DNA of 64,000 nt from Ectopseudomonas alcaliphila. Lineage in GTDB: Bacteria > Pseudomonadota > Gammaproteobacteria > Pseudomonadales > Pseudomonadaceae. Where the stretch lies: assembly GCF_900101755.1 (NCBI RefSeq), contig NZ_FNAE01000001.1, positions 620,001 through 684,000 of the forward strand, read 5' to 3'. Positions 55,961 to 64,000 of the stretch are shown in pieces. The notes under the pieces were generated by a model. It did no database searches and was not told the DNA's origin. It saw only the letters and a list, made by a program, of their open reading frames with translations. The position numbers and the translations under genes are program-made. The first letter of the stretch is position 1, and each line of letters starts with the position of its first letter.

Positions 55961-56724
55961 GCCGCACGATTCTCGAAGTAAGCGGCCTGTCCATGCGTTT
56001 CGGCGGCCTGCTGGCCGTCAACGGGGTGGGCCTGAACGTCAAGGAAAAGCAGGTGGTCTCGATGATCGGCCCGAACGGCGCCGGCAAGACCACCGTCTTC
56101 AACTGCCTGACCGGTTTCTATCAGCCTAGCTCCGGCAGCATCCGCCTGAATGGCGAAGCGATCGAAGGCCTGCCCGGCCACAAGATCGCCCGCAAGGGCG
56201 TGGTACGAACCTTCCAGAACGTACGTCTGTTCAAGGACATGACCGCGGTGGAGAACCTGCTGGTGGCTCAACATCGCCACCTCAACACCGGCTACCTGGC
56301 TGGCCTGTTCAAGACCCCGGGGTTTCGCCGCAGCGAACGCGAGGCCATGGACTTCGCCGCCTACTGGCTGGAGCAGGTCAACCTGGTGGACTTCGCCAAC
56401 CGTAGTGCCGGCACCCTGGCCTACGGTCAGCAACGTCGTCTGGAAATCGCCCGCTGCATGATGACGCGCCCGAGCATCCTCATGCTCGACGAGCCGGCCG
56501 CCGGTCTCAACCCGCGTGAAACCGAAGACCTGAAAGCGCTGATTGGCGTGCTGCGTGACGAGCACAATGTCACCGTGCTGCTGATCGAGCACGACATGAA
56601 GCTGGTGATGAGCATTTCCGACCACATCTACGTGATCAACCAGGGCACTCCCCTGGCCGACGGCACGCCGGACGACATCCGCAACAACCCGGACGTGATC
56701 AAAGCCTATCTGGGGGAGGCGTAA
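55957..56724 (+). CDS. braF: branched-chain amino acid ABC transporter ATPase (LivG-type)
   Basis: Cytoplasmic ATPase of 255 residues. Walker [10 protein letters not shown] at 38-46; signature region [15 protein letters not shown]; Walker [14 protein letters not shown]; switch His in [10 protein letters not shown]. Forms a heterodimer with BraG to drive import. Overlaps braE by four bases; braG starts three bases after its stop. Confidence 0.96.
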   Translation: MSRTILEVSGLSMRFGGLLAVNGVGLNVKEKQVVSMIGPNGAGKTTVFNCLTGFYQPSSGSIRLNGEAIEGLPGHKIARKGVVRTFQNVRLFKDMTAVENLLVAQHRHLNTGYLAGLFKTPGFRRSEREAMDFAAYWLEQVNLVDFANRSAGTLAYGQQRRLEIARCMMTRPSILMLDEPAAGLNPRETEDLKALIGVLRDEHNVTVLLIEHDMKLVMSISDHIYVINQGTPLADGTPDDIRNNPDVIKAYLGEA

Positions 56725-56727
56725 TCC

Positions 56728-57429
56728 ATGCTCAGCTTCAACAACGTCTCAACCTTCTACGGCAAGATCCAGGCCCTGCACGATGTCAGCATCGAAGTGC
56801 AGAAAGGCGAGATCGTCACCTTGATCGGCGCCAACGGTGCCGGCAAGTCGACCCTGCTGATGACCCTGTGCGGCAACCCGCGTGCCACCAGCGGCAGCAT
56901 CCGTTACCTGGGTGAAGAACTGGTGGGCATGGATACCCCGGAGATCATGCGCAAGAGCATCGCCATCGTGCCGGAAGGCCGTCGCGTGTTCGCCCGCCTG
57001 ACCGTCGAGGAAAACCTGGCCATGGGCGGCTTCTTCGGTGACAAGGCGGACAATCAGGAGCAACTGGACAAGGTGCTGCACCTGTTCCCGCGCCTGAAGG
57101 AACGCTTCGCCCAGCGCGCCGGCACCATGAGCGGTGGCGAGCAGCAGATGCTCGCCATCGGTCGTGCGTTGATGAGCAAGCCCAACCTGCTGCTGCTCGA
57201 CGAGCCGTCGCTGGGTCTGGCGCCAATCATCATCCAGCAGATCTTCGACATCATCGAGCAACTGCGCAAAGACGGCGTGACCGTGTTCCTGGTCGAGCAG
57301 AATGCCAACCAGGCGCTGAAGCTGGCCGATCGCGGTTACGTGCTGGAGAACGGCCACATCGTCATGCAGGGCAGCGGCGAAGAGCTGCTCAACGACCCCA
57401 AGGTACGCGACGCCTACCTCGGCGGCTAA
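56728..57429 (+). CDS. braG: branched-chain amino acid ABC transporter ATPase (LivF-type)
   Basis: Second ATPase, 233 residues. Walker A GANGAGKST at 34-42, signature MSGGEQQMLAIGRALM, Walker B LLLLDEPSLGLAP and VEQNANQALKLADRGYVLE are standard LivF marks. Last gene of the operon, with a strong terminator 20 bp after the stop. Confidence 0.96.
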   Translation: MLSFNNVSTFYGKIQALHDVSIEVQKGEIVTLIGANGAGKSTLLMTLCGNPRATSGSIRYLGEELVGMDTPEIMRKSIAIVPEGRRVFARLTVEENLAMGGFFGDKADNQEQLDKVLHLFPRLKERFAQRAGTMSGGEQQMLAIGRALMSKPNLLLLDEPSLGLAPIIIQQIFDIIEQLRKDGVTVFLVEQNANQALKLADRGYVLENGHIVMQGSGEELLNDPKVRDAYLGG

Positions 57430-57448
57430 GCGATACCTGCGACATCGG

Positions 57449-57473
57449 AACCGCCCTTCGGGGCGGTTTTTTA
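57449..57473 (+). terminator. bra operon terminator
   Basis: An 8-bp stem AACCGCCC with GGGCGGTT around a UUCG tetraloop, followed by TTTTTTA; a strong intrinsic terminator. Confidence 0.95.
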
Positions 57474-57502
57474 TTGGTTATTCGTATTTGGATGCGTTTG
57501 AC

Positions 57503-58199
57503 ATTGAACTGGCAAGTTTGTGTATGCGTGTATTACTCACGTGCCTAGTACTATCCGTTAGCGCGTCGTCTGATCTGATGGGTTTCGCCCCTTACGGGCG
57601 AGTCACTTTCTCTTGCTTGCCCAAGAGAAAGTAACCAAAGAGAAGGGCACCCCGTTCATCCGGCCCCGGCTGCGCCGGGGTTCCCTCGCTCCATCACCAC
57701 TCCAGGGGCACGCTGCGAAGGGCCATCCCTGGCCCATCGCAGCTCTCGCGACATCCATGTCGCTCAACCCCTTACGTGGCGATTCCACTCGGCCTCCTGA
57801 AGGGGGCTTGGGCGTTGCCTGTACCATCGCAGTTGAAGAGCAAAGGCAAAAGCCAGACGCCGCCAACTCCAATTCCGCAAAGATTACGCAAGCTCGCGAC
57901 CTGGTCCCCTTCAGGAGGCCGAGTGTAGGTGTTGCGTAGGGGAGCGAGCCGCATGGATGCGGCGAGAGGCTTAATGGGCCATGGATGGCCCATGTAAGCC
58001 GGCCCCCGGAGCGGCGCCGGAGCGAGAGAAGTTTCGCGTAGCGAAACCCGGATGTCGGGGTGCCCTTCTTTGGCACACCTTTCTTGGGCAAGCAAGAAAG
58101 GTGTGGCGCCCGTAAGGGGCGCAACCCAAACGCTCAGCGCACGCAGTAACGGATAGTGCTAAGCCCGTGAGCAAGACGCACACAAACTTACCAGTCCGG
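57503..58199 (-). repeat. ~700 bp palindromic dispersed element, copy 2 (inverted)
   Basis: Reverse complement of the element at 50311-51002 across its whole core. Outer ends are AACTGGCAAGTTTGTGT (left) and ACACAAACTTACCAGTCCGG (right, 58180-58199). An inner terminal repeat begins GTTTCGCCCCTTACGGGCGA at 57582 and its right partner near 58096-58125 is more diverged. It fills the 926-bp gap between braG and the next gene together with about 150 bp of unremarkable sequence. Open frames inside are palindrome artefacts. No transposase. Confidence 0.85.
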
Positions 58200-58355
58200 T
58201 ATCAATCTGCACTTTCCCACACCATGCAAAGAACCTCCCCTTTTGCCCGCGATCCAAACCTCACATCACCGAACTCTTAAGCGGATATTTCCACCCTCTT
58301 GCGTCAGATGCGACGAGTATTAGTCTCAATAACTCTGCCCTCGCGAGCCCCGATC

Positions 58356-59216
58356 ATGCGCAAGCCTCTGCTCCTGCTACTGGCCATCACCCTGCTACTG
58401 GGCGCCTGCAGCCGCGTCGGCCTGGCCTATCGCAATCTCGATTGGCTGATCCCGTGGAAGCTCAGCGACTACGTGGCACTGAGCAGCGAGCAGAGCGCCT
58501 GGCTCAAACCCCAGCTGCAGGAGCACCTGGCCTGGCACTGCAGCGTCGAGCTGCCGCGTTATCTCGACTGGCTGCAACGCAGCCAGCAGGCGCTGAGCAG
58601 CCGTGACAGCGAGCTGATGGCCAGCCAGTTGGCCGACTTCGAACAGGCCATGCAGCGCATCGCCGTGGAAATCACCCCCAGCACCATCGAGCTGCTGCGC
58701 GGCCTCAGCCCGCGTCAGGTCGATCAGCTATTGGCGGCCATGGACGAGCAGAACGCCAAGCTGCGTGAAGAGTTTCTCGAACCGCCCGTGCAGGAGCAGG
58801 TCAGCCAGCGCGCCGAGCGCATGGAAGAGCGTCTGCAACCCTGGTTCGGCCCGCTCAACGCCGAGCAGCGCGAACGGGTGCAGAGCTGGGCACAGGGCCT
58901 GGGTGAGCAGAATCAGGTCTGGCTGGAAAACCGCATGGCCTGGCAGCAGGCCCTGCGTGAGGCGTTGGAAGTACGCCGCGGCGACGACTTCGCCCCCCGC
59001 ATGACCGCCCTGCTGCAACAGCGCGAGCGGTTCTACACCAGCGCCTACCAGGCCAGCTTTGATAAGAATCGTCAGGCCATGGCCGAGATGATCGTCGACC
59101 TGGTTGCCCAGGCTGACTCAAAACAGATGGAGCGAGCCGACAAGCGCCTGAAAAGCCTGCATGCCGACCTGGCTGCGCAGCAGTGCCAAGCGGGCGAGTC
59201 AGTAGTCAGTCGTTGA
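58356..59216 (+). CDS. DUF6279-like lipoprotein
   Basis: A 286-residue protein with lipobox LLGAC (Cys at 17), then an almost wholly alpha-helical, Gln/Glu/Arg-rich body (LAYRNLDWLIPWKLSDYVAL early, SQRAERMEERLQPWFGPLNA in the middle). It matches my recollection of the pseudomonad DUF6279 family. Probably periplasmic, tethered to a membrane. The start at 58356 opens the signal peptide directly; 19 upstream codons are open. Function unknown. Confidence 0.78.
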   Translation: MRKPLLLLLAITLLLGACSRVGLAYRNLDWLIPWKLSDYVALSSEQSAWLKPQLQEHLAWHCSVELPRYLDWLQRSQQALSSRDSELMASQLADFEQAMQRIAVEITPSTIELLRGLSPRQVDQLLAAMDEQNAKLREEFLEPPVQEQVSQRAERMEERLQPWFGPLNAEQRERVQSWAQGLGEQNQVWLENRMAWQQALREALEVRRGDDFAPRMTALLQQRERFYTSAYQASFDKNRQAMAEMIVDLVAQADSKQMERADKRLKSLHADLAAQQCQAGESVVSR

Positions 59217-59240
59217 AACAATGGCAGCCGATAGGCACTG

Positions 59241-59293
59241 GGTGGCGTGGGGCCACCCAGGCCGTACGCACCGATTGAGCCGGTGCGCACGGC
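59241..59293. repeat. short palindromic repeat cluster
   Basis: GGTGGCGTGGGGCCACCC (59241-59258), then GCCGTACGCACCG facing CGGTGCGCACGGC (59261-59273 with 59281-59293, one mismatch), followed by GCGCACCCTACG. The GCGCACCCTACG tail is a common dispersed motif in pseudomonads. It lies between the DUF6279 gene and ung and may end both transcripts. Confidence 0.65.
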
Positions 59294-59315
59294 GCACCCT
59301 ACGATGCGATCGCGC

Positions 59316-60005
59316 CTATAACGCTGGCAGGCGCCAGTCGATGGGCTGCATGCCGTTCTGGCTGAGGAACTGGTTGCAGCGACTGAAATGGCCGTTGCCA
59401 ATAAAGCCACGATGCGCCGACAGCGGCGACGGATGCGGTGAGCGCAGCACCAGGTGCTTGGTCGGGTCGATCAGGCGCTGTTTGCTTTGCGCATGGCTGC
59501 CCCAGAGCAGGAACACCAGTTTGGGCTGATGCTCGCTGACCACTTCGATCACCCGGTCGGTAAAGAACTGCCAGCCCTTGCCCGCGTGCGAGCCGGCATT
59601 GGCGCGTTCGACGGTCAGCGAGGTGTTGAGCAGCAGCACGCCCTGATCGGCCCAGCTCTGCAGGTAGCCGTGCGCCGGGATGTCGATGTTGAGGTCGCGC
59701 TTGAGCTCCTTGTAGATGTTCAGCAGCGAGGGCGGCGTCTGCACGCCCGGTTGCACCGAAAAGCACAGGCCGTGCGCCTGACCGGGGCCGTGGTACGGGT
59801 CCTGACCGATGATCACCACCTTGATCTGATCCAGCGGCGTGGAATTGAGCGCATTGAAGATCAGTGGGCCCGGCGGATAGATTTCCTTGCCGGCCGCCTT
59901 CTCCGCCTGCAGGAACGCACGCAGTTCGCTCATGTAAGGCTTGTCGAACTCCTCACGCAGCGCGTGTTTCCAGCTGGCTTCGAGCTTGATGCGATCGTCG
60001 GTCAT
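59316..60005 (-). CDS. ung: uracil-DNA glycosylase
   Basis: Removes uracil from DNA. 229 residues, family 1. Catalytic Asp69 is in [18 protein letters not shown]. The minor-groove loop is [17 protein letters not shown], with the catalytic His. [10 protein letters not shown] is another core motif. AGGAAAA precedes the ATG at 60005. An upstream extension of the frame is not needed. Confidence 0.97.
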   Translation of the reverse strand: MTDDRIKLEASWKHALREEFDKPYMSELRAFLQAEKAAGKEIYPPGPLIFNALNSTPLDQIKVVIIGQDPYHGPGQAHGLCFSVQPGVQTPPSLLNIYKELKRDLNIDIPAHGYLQSWADQGVLLLNTSLTVERANAGSHAGKGWQFFTDRVIEVVSEHQPKLVFLLWGSHAQSKQRLIDPTKHLVLRSPHPSPLSAHRGFIGNGHFSRCNQFLSQNGMQPIDWRLPAL

Positions 60006-60143
60006 GCGGTTTTCCTGCGGGTACAAAACGAGTGCAGGCACGCTAGAGAAGGGAGCAAGGCAAGTCAAGGAAGAGCTGGCCGGCAGGGCCGAGGATGCTT
60101 TGCTAGCCTTTCGGGAACCGTATAAATCGATGATGCCAAGCCG

Positions 60144-60956
60144 ATGCCTACTTCTACCGATACCCTGCGCATGGCGTTGCTCAACCGCTTCCTGAAGGGC
60201 GAAGCCAGGATTCCGCAGATGCCTGAAGCCGCCGTCCGCATCAGAAAGCTGCTGGACGACCCACGCACCTCGCTGGAACAGTTGACCCGCGTGATCACTG
60301 GCGACCCGCCGCTGGCTGCGTACCTGATGCAGTTCTCCAACACCCCCCTGCTGCGCGGGGAGCGCTCCTGTAGTTCGCTACGCGAACTGCTGAGCCGCCT
60401 GGGTACCCGCCAACTGGCAGACCTGGTGCTGGGCTTCAGCCTGCAAAATCTGTTCACCAGCACCGAACCTGCGCTGCAGCAGGCATTTCGCGCTCGTTGG
60501 CGCAGTGCCAGGGAGCGTGCCGCCCACTGCGCAGTGCTGGCGCAGCGCACAGGCTTGTCGCTGGACGACGCCATGCTCGGCGGCTTGCTGCAGGACATCG
60601 GCAGCCTGCCGCTGCTCTCGGAGCTGGAGCACTGGCCGAACGTGCCGCGCGAGAACGAAGCGCTTCAAGAACTGTGCGAGCGCCTGTCCGGTGATCTCGG
60701 CGCCCTGGTCCTGACTCGCTGGCAACTACCCTCGGCGATCATCGAATCCACCCGTCTTTATGGCCAGTGGCAGCGCGAGCATGACGGCGCTGCCGACCTC
60801 GCGGATCTGGTCCTGCTCGCCAGTGCCCTGCAGACGAGCCAGACGCTGCAAGGACCGCTGCCAGCGCAGGTAAAACTGGGCCTGGAGCAGCCGCTCGACG
60901 AACTGAGGCAGGAGCTGGCGGGCGAACTGCAACTGTGGAAGCGCCTGCTCACCTGA
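60144..60956 (+). CDS. HDOD-domain protein
   Basis: A 270-residue cytoplasmic protein covered by an HDOD domain (about 20-215): [40 protein letters not shown] and [20 protein letters not shown] domains resemble HD phosphohydrolases without full metal ligands and act in signalling, often with c-di-GMP or two-component systems. No attached output domain is present, so this is a stand-alone form. Specific role unknown. Confidence 0.85.
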   Translation: MPTSTDTLRMALLNRFLKGEARIPQMPEAAVRIRKLLDDPRTSLEQLTRVITGDPPLAAYLMQFSNTPLLRGERSCSSLRELLSRLGTRQLADLVLGFSLQNLFTSTEPALQQAFRARWRSARERAAHCAVLAQRTGLSLDDAMLGGLLQDIGSLPLLSELEHWPNVPRENEALQELCERLSGDLGALVLTRWQLPSAIIESTRLYGQWQREHDGAADLADLVLLASALQTSQTLQGPLPAQVKLGLEQPLDELRQELAGELQLWKRLLT

Positions 60957-61053
60957 AGCGCCTGCTATACAACCTCATCAGGCAGCTGGATGCACCTTGC
61001 CGACATCCGTGAGCCGGTCGAGACTCATCTGCACGCATCGTGCAGGAGGTCAT

Positions 61054-61467
61054 ATGAGCGACTCGAACGGCATCAGCCGCGAGCGTCTGGAACAGGCGCT
61101 CGCCCACTCCACCTTTGCCCAGCTGCTCGGCGCCGAACTGCTCGACTTCGCGCCGGGCCGAGTCAGCCTGCAGGTGCGCAGTCGTCCCGACCTGTGCCAG
61201 CACCACGGCTACATGCATGGCGCGGTGGTCGGCTTCATGGTCGACAGTGGCTGCGCCTGGGCGGCGGCGTCGATGGTCGGCGACGTGGTCACTAGCGAAT
61301 ACAAGCTCAACCTGCTCGCACCCGCGCTCGGCGAACGCCTGCTGTGCCGCGCCGAAGTGCTCAAGGCCGGGCAGCGCCAGGCGGTATGCCGAGCCGACGT
61401 GTTCGCCGTGAAGGACGGCCAGGAAAAGCTGGTGGCCACCGGCCTGGCGACCATAGCGCGGGTGTGA
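61054..61467 (+). CDS. PaaI-type hotdog-fold thioesterase
   Basis: A 137-residue hotdog protein. HHGYMHGAVVGFMVDSGCAW carries the HGG-like motif and the catalytic Asp/Ser region of acyl-CoA thioesterases of the PaaI/YigI type. AGGAGG stands six bases before the ATG. It is tail to tail with mmsR, 16 bp apart. The acyl-CoA substrate cannot be read; short or aryl-CoA is typical. Confidence 0.85.
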   Translation: MSDSNGISRERLEQALAHSTFAQLLGAELLDFAPGRVSLQVRSRPDLCQHHGYMHGAVVGFMVDSGCAWAAASMVGDVVTSEYKLNLLAPALGERLLCRAEVLKAGQRQAVCRADVFAVKDGQEKLVATGLATIARV

Positions 61468-61483
61468 CCACTCCGGTCACGGG

Positions 61484-62365
61484 CTAGCCCTGATGCAGCG
61501 TCCGATAATGACTGGGCGCCATGCCCACCACCTTGCGAAACAGCCGTGAGAAATAATACGGATCCTCATAGCCCAGTTGCTCGGCAACCTGACGCACCTC
61601 GATATCGCCGCGATCGAGCAGGCGGCAAGCCAGGGCCATTTTCAACTGAATGAAGTCCTGGATTGGCGCGTGACCGGTCAGTGCACGATAGGTCTTGGCG
61701 AAGTGAAAGCGTGACAGCTTGAAGTGCGCCGCCAGTTCGTCGAGGTTGAGGCTGCCGTGCAGGTGCTCGCGCATCACCGCCTGCACCGCCTCGACATCCA
61801 GCACTCGCCCGGATTTGAGATTGGCCCGTGCCGGCAACACCGCCAGGGAGCTGAGCATCGCCTGCAAACGGTGCGCAGCATGGATGAAGGGCAAGGCGTT
61901 GAGGCTCTGGCGCTGCAGCCCCAGCAACGCTTCGAAGTCGCCGAGCTGGCGGGGCTGCACGCCAATACGCCGGAGCGTCTGCGTGCCCAGCAGGCGCAGA
62001 AAGTCCTCGCTGAGGCTACCGTCGAAATGCACCCAATAGATCGTCCACGGGCTGTGCGCATCGGCGCCATAGGCATGCGGCGCGTCCTTGGGCAGCAGCA
62101 ACAGATCGCCAGCAGCAATCTCGAATCGTCCATCCGTCGTTTCCAGCCAACCCTTGCCTGAACGGCAGTAGATCAGCAGATGATCGTCCGGTTGCAGGCG
62201 CCTCATCTGGTGCCCAGCCGCCTCCGGGTAGAAGCCGATGGCCAAAGGATAACAGCCTGAGCTCAGCGCATGCCGCGCCAGCAAACGACGCAAACGCGGC
62301 GGCGTGATGAAGCGCTGCCCGCCGAGCGGCAGTGGCCAGTTGGAGGTTTCCACCCGCAAGCCCAT
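61484..62365 (-). CDS. mmsR: AraC-family regulator of mmsA
   Basis: A 293-residue activator. An N-terminal cupin effector domain (about 20-150; HLLIYCRSGKGWLETTDGRF) is followed by two AraC helix-turn-helix units (LNLDELAAHFKLSRFHFAKT and VRQVAEQLGYEDPYYFSRLF). Divergent from mmsA with direct repeats in the shared 125-bp region, so it is most likely MmsR, which activates the valine-degradation mms genes in P. aeruginosa. The inducer there is a valine catabolite; that is assumed here. Confidence 0.85.
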   Translation of the reverse strand: MGLRVETSNWPLPLGGQRFITPPRLRRLLARHALSSGCYPLAIGFYPEAAGHQMRRLQPDDHLLIYCRSGKGWLETTDGRFEIAAGDLLLLPKDAPHAYGADAHSPWTIYWVHFDGSLSEDFLRLLGTQTLRRIGVQPRQLGDFEALLGLQRQSLNALPFIHAAHRLQAMLSSLAVLPARANLKSGRVLDVEAVQAVMREHLHGSLNLDELAAHFKLSRFHFAKTYRALTGHAPIQDFIQLKMALACRLLDRGDIEVRQVAEQLGYEDPYYFSRLFRKVVGMAPSHYRTLHQG

Positions 62366-62398
62366 ACCCAGAGTTCCCTTTCATAACGGACTGAATGA

Positions 62399-62460
62399 CA
62401 AGATCGTCCATCCCAAGACCAAGATCGTCAATCCACAAGCGGACATCGAGTGGCTATAAA
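62399..62460 (+). promoter_or_regulatory. mmsA promoter with probable MmsR direct repeats
   Basis: CAAGATCGTCCATCC (62399-62413) and CAAGATCGTCAATCC (62420-62434) are 14/15 identical and 21 bp apart, i.e. on the same DNA face. The second overlaps by three bases a -35-like TCCACA (62432-62437), followed after 17 bp by -10 TATAAA (62455-62460). This is the textbook arrangement of an AraC-type class II activator site. Confidence 0.75.
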
Positions 62461-62490
62461 GAGCCCATACAAGAACAACAGGAGGCGACC

Positions 62491-63987
62491 ATGCCCCGCA
62501 CGCTACCGCAACTGATCGACGGCCAGTGGCTGCAAAGCCAGGCCCCGGACCTGATCGAAGTCACCGACCCGACCACCCAGGACGTGATAGCCCTCGCCCC
62601 CAAGGCCACTGCCGAGGAAATCGAAGCTGCAGTGGGCGGCGCGCAGCAGGCTTTCCTCGCCTGGCGCGAGGTGCCGGTATCGGAGCGCGCACGCCTGATG
62701 CTGCGTTATCAGCACCTGCTCAAGGAGCATCACGACGAGCTGGCGGAGATTCTCGCGGCGGAAACCGGCAAGACCTTCGCCGATGCCAAGGGCGACGTCT
62801 GGCGCGGCATCGAAGTGGCCGAGCACGCCGCCAATATCGCCAGCCTGATGATGGGCGAGACGGTGGAGAACGTCGCCCGCGAGATCGACACCGCCAGCTG
62901 GATCCAGCCGCTGGGCGTGTGCGTCGGCATCACCCCGTTCAACTTCCCGGCGATGATCCCGCTGTGGATGTTTCCGCTGGCCATCGCCTGCGGCAATACC
63001 TTCATTCTCAAACCCTCGGAACAGGACCCGATGACGCCCAATCGTCTCGCCGAACTGTTCCTCGAAGCGGGTGCGCCAGCCGGTGTGCTGCAGGTGCTGC
63101 ATGGCGGCCGCGAGCAGGTCGATGCGCTGCTGGTGCATCCGTTGGTACGCGCAGTGTCTTTCGTCGGTTCGGTGACGGTGGGCCAGCATGTCTACCGCAC
63201 CGGCACCCAGCACCTGAAACGGGTACAGGCCTTCGCCGGGGCGAAGAACCATATGGTGATCATGCCCGACGCGCCGAAGGATCAAGTGATCAGCAACCTG
63301 CTCGGCGCCAGTTGTGGCGCCGCCGGTCAGCGTTGCATGGCGATCAGCGTGGCGGTGTTCATTGGCGAGTCGAAGCAATGGATCGACGAACTGGCCGAAC
63401 AGATGGCCACCCTGCGCCCCGGTCACTGGCAAGACAGCGGCGCCGCCTACGGCCCGCTGATCAGCCCGCAGGCACGCCAGCGCGTGCTGCGCCTGATCGA
63501 GGAAGGCAAGGCCGAAGGTGCCGACTGCCTGCTCGACGGCTCGCACTGCAAGGTAGAAGGCTACCCGGACGGCAACTGGGTCGGGCCGACGCTGTTCCGT
63601 GGCGTGACGACGAAGATGGGCCTGTACCGCGAGGAGATCTTCGGCCCGGTGCTGGTGTGCATGGAGGTCGACACCCTGGAAGAAGCCATCGAACTGGTCA
63701 ACGCCAGTCCCTACGGCAACGGCACCAGCCTGTTCACCCGCTCCGGCGGCGCTGCCCGACATTTCCAGCATGCGATTGAAGTCGGCCAGGTGGGCATCAA
63801 CGTGCCGATTCCGGTGCCACTGCCGTTCTTCTCCTTCACGGGCTGGAAGGGCTCGTTCTATGGCGACCTGCACGCCTACGGCAAGCAGGCGGTGCGTTTC
63901 TATACCGAAACCAAGACGGTGACCAGCCGCTGGTTCGACGACAAACCGCTCGGCGAGGGCCCGAACATGACTATTCAGCTGAAATGA
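62491..63987 (+). CDS. mmsA: methylmalonate-semialdehyde dehydrogenase (CoA-acylating)
   Basis: Converts (S)-methylmalonate semialdehyde to propionyl-CoA with NAD+ and CoA in valine breakdown. 498 residues of the aldehyde dehydrogenase superfamily. Catalytic Cys282 is in [11 protein letters not shown]; the family-specific start is [33 protein letters not shown] and [13 protein letters not shown] are the NAD-binding segments. AGGAGG precedes the ATG. The companion mmsB (3-hydroxyisobutyrate dehydrogenase) would be expected just past the window edge. Confidence 0.95.
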   Translation: MPRTLPQLIDGQWLQSQAPDLIEVTDPTTQDVIALAPKATAEEIEAAVGGAQQAFLAWREVPVSERARLMLRYQHLLKEHHDELAEILAAETGKTFADAKGDVWRGIEVAEHAANIASLMMGETVENVAREIDTASWIQPLGVCVGITPFNFPAMIPLWMFPLAIACGNTFILKPSEQDPMTPNRLAELFLEAGAPAGVLQVLHGGREQVDALLVHPLVRAVSFVGSVTVGQHVYRTGTQHLKRVQAFAGAKNHMVIMPDAPKDQVISNLLGASCGAAGQRCMAISVAVFIGESKQWIDELAEQMATLRPGHWQDSGAAYGPLISPQARQRVLRLIEEGKAEGADCLLDGSHCKVEGYPDGNWVGPTLFRGVTTKMGLYREEIFGPVLVCMEVDTLEEAIELVNASPYGNGTSLFTRSGGAARHFQHAIEVGQVGINVPIPVPLPFFSFTGWKGSFYGDLHAYGKQAVRFYTETKTVTSRWFDDKPLGEGPNMTIQLK

Positions 63988-64000
63988 GAACTGGGTGACC

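Overview
The window is core chromosome of a gammaproteobacterium, almost certainly a Pseudomonas. By gene content and repeat style I would place it nearer P. mendocina/P. oleovorans than P. fluorescens, but that is inference. The reasons are high-GC coding sequence throughout, Pseudomonas-type blocks (nrtR/nicotinamidase/pncB/nadE; metG..rnfABCDGE-nth; gloA-argG-motY-pyrC-rnt; braCDEFG; an mrp/sha operon; mmsR-mmsA) and many REP-like palindromes. I see no rRNA, tRNA, CRISPR array, prophage or transposase gene.

Layout. 0.3-4.8 kb: SlyB-like lipoprotein and a glycerate module (kinase, GntP permease, CdaR-type regulator). 5-9.4 kb: ProQ/FinO-type RNA chaperone, two serine hydrolases of the beta-lactamase fold, pdxH and an OmpA-type lipoprotein. 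9.6-15.4 kb: complete six-gene multisubunit Na+/H+ antiporter operon. 15.4-20.9 kb: dinG, a CopD-like membrane protein, a collagen-like exported protein and two OmpA-type lipoproteins. 21-27.8 kb: small conserved proteins, two with SEC-C metal motifs, then a QuiP-like acylase. 28.2-31.7 kb: NAD salvage with its NrtR repressor and a palindromic operator. 32-37.3 kb: dcd, cold-shock protein, apbC, metG. 37.3-45.5 kb: DUF4349 lipoprotein, rnfABCDGE, nth. 45.6-50.2 kb: gloA, argG, motY, pyrC, rnt. 50.3-58.2 kb: bfd, two DUF genes and the branched-chain amino acid ABC transporter, flanked by two inverted copies of a ~700 bp palindromic element. 58.3-64 kb: DUF6279 lipoprotein, ung, HDOD protein, thioesterase, mmsR and mmsA.

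How genes work together. The glycerate set imports and phosphorylates glycerate under a probable diacid/glycerate sensor. NrtR probably represses the three-gene nicotinamide-to-NAD route through a 15-bp perfect inverted repeat. Rnf couples ferredoxin/NADH redox to an ion gradient, and Mrp exchanges Na+ for H+. MmsR probably activates mmsA through two direct repeats abutting a -35 box.

I do not see a defence system or biosynthetic cluster. The less explained signals are regulatory or structural: a 37-nt hairpin that should bury the ribosome binding site of an OmpA-type lipoprotein gene, a possible small RNA after the acylase gene, a terminator-like hairpin ending at the cdaR start codon, the paired 700 bp elements, recent 195 bp repeats in rnfC, and a collagen-like exported protein.
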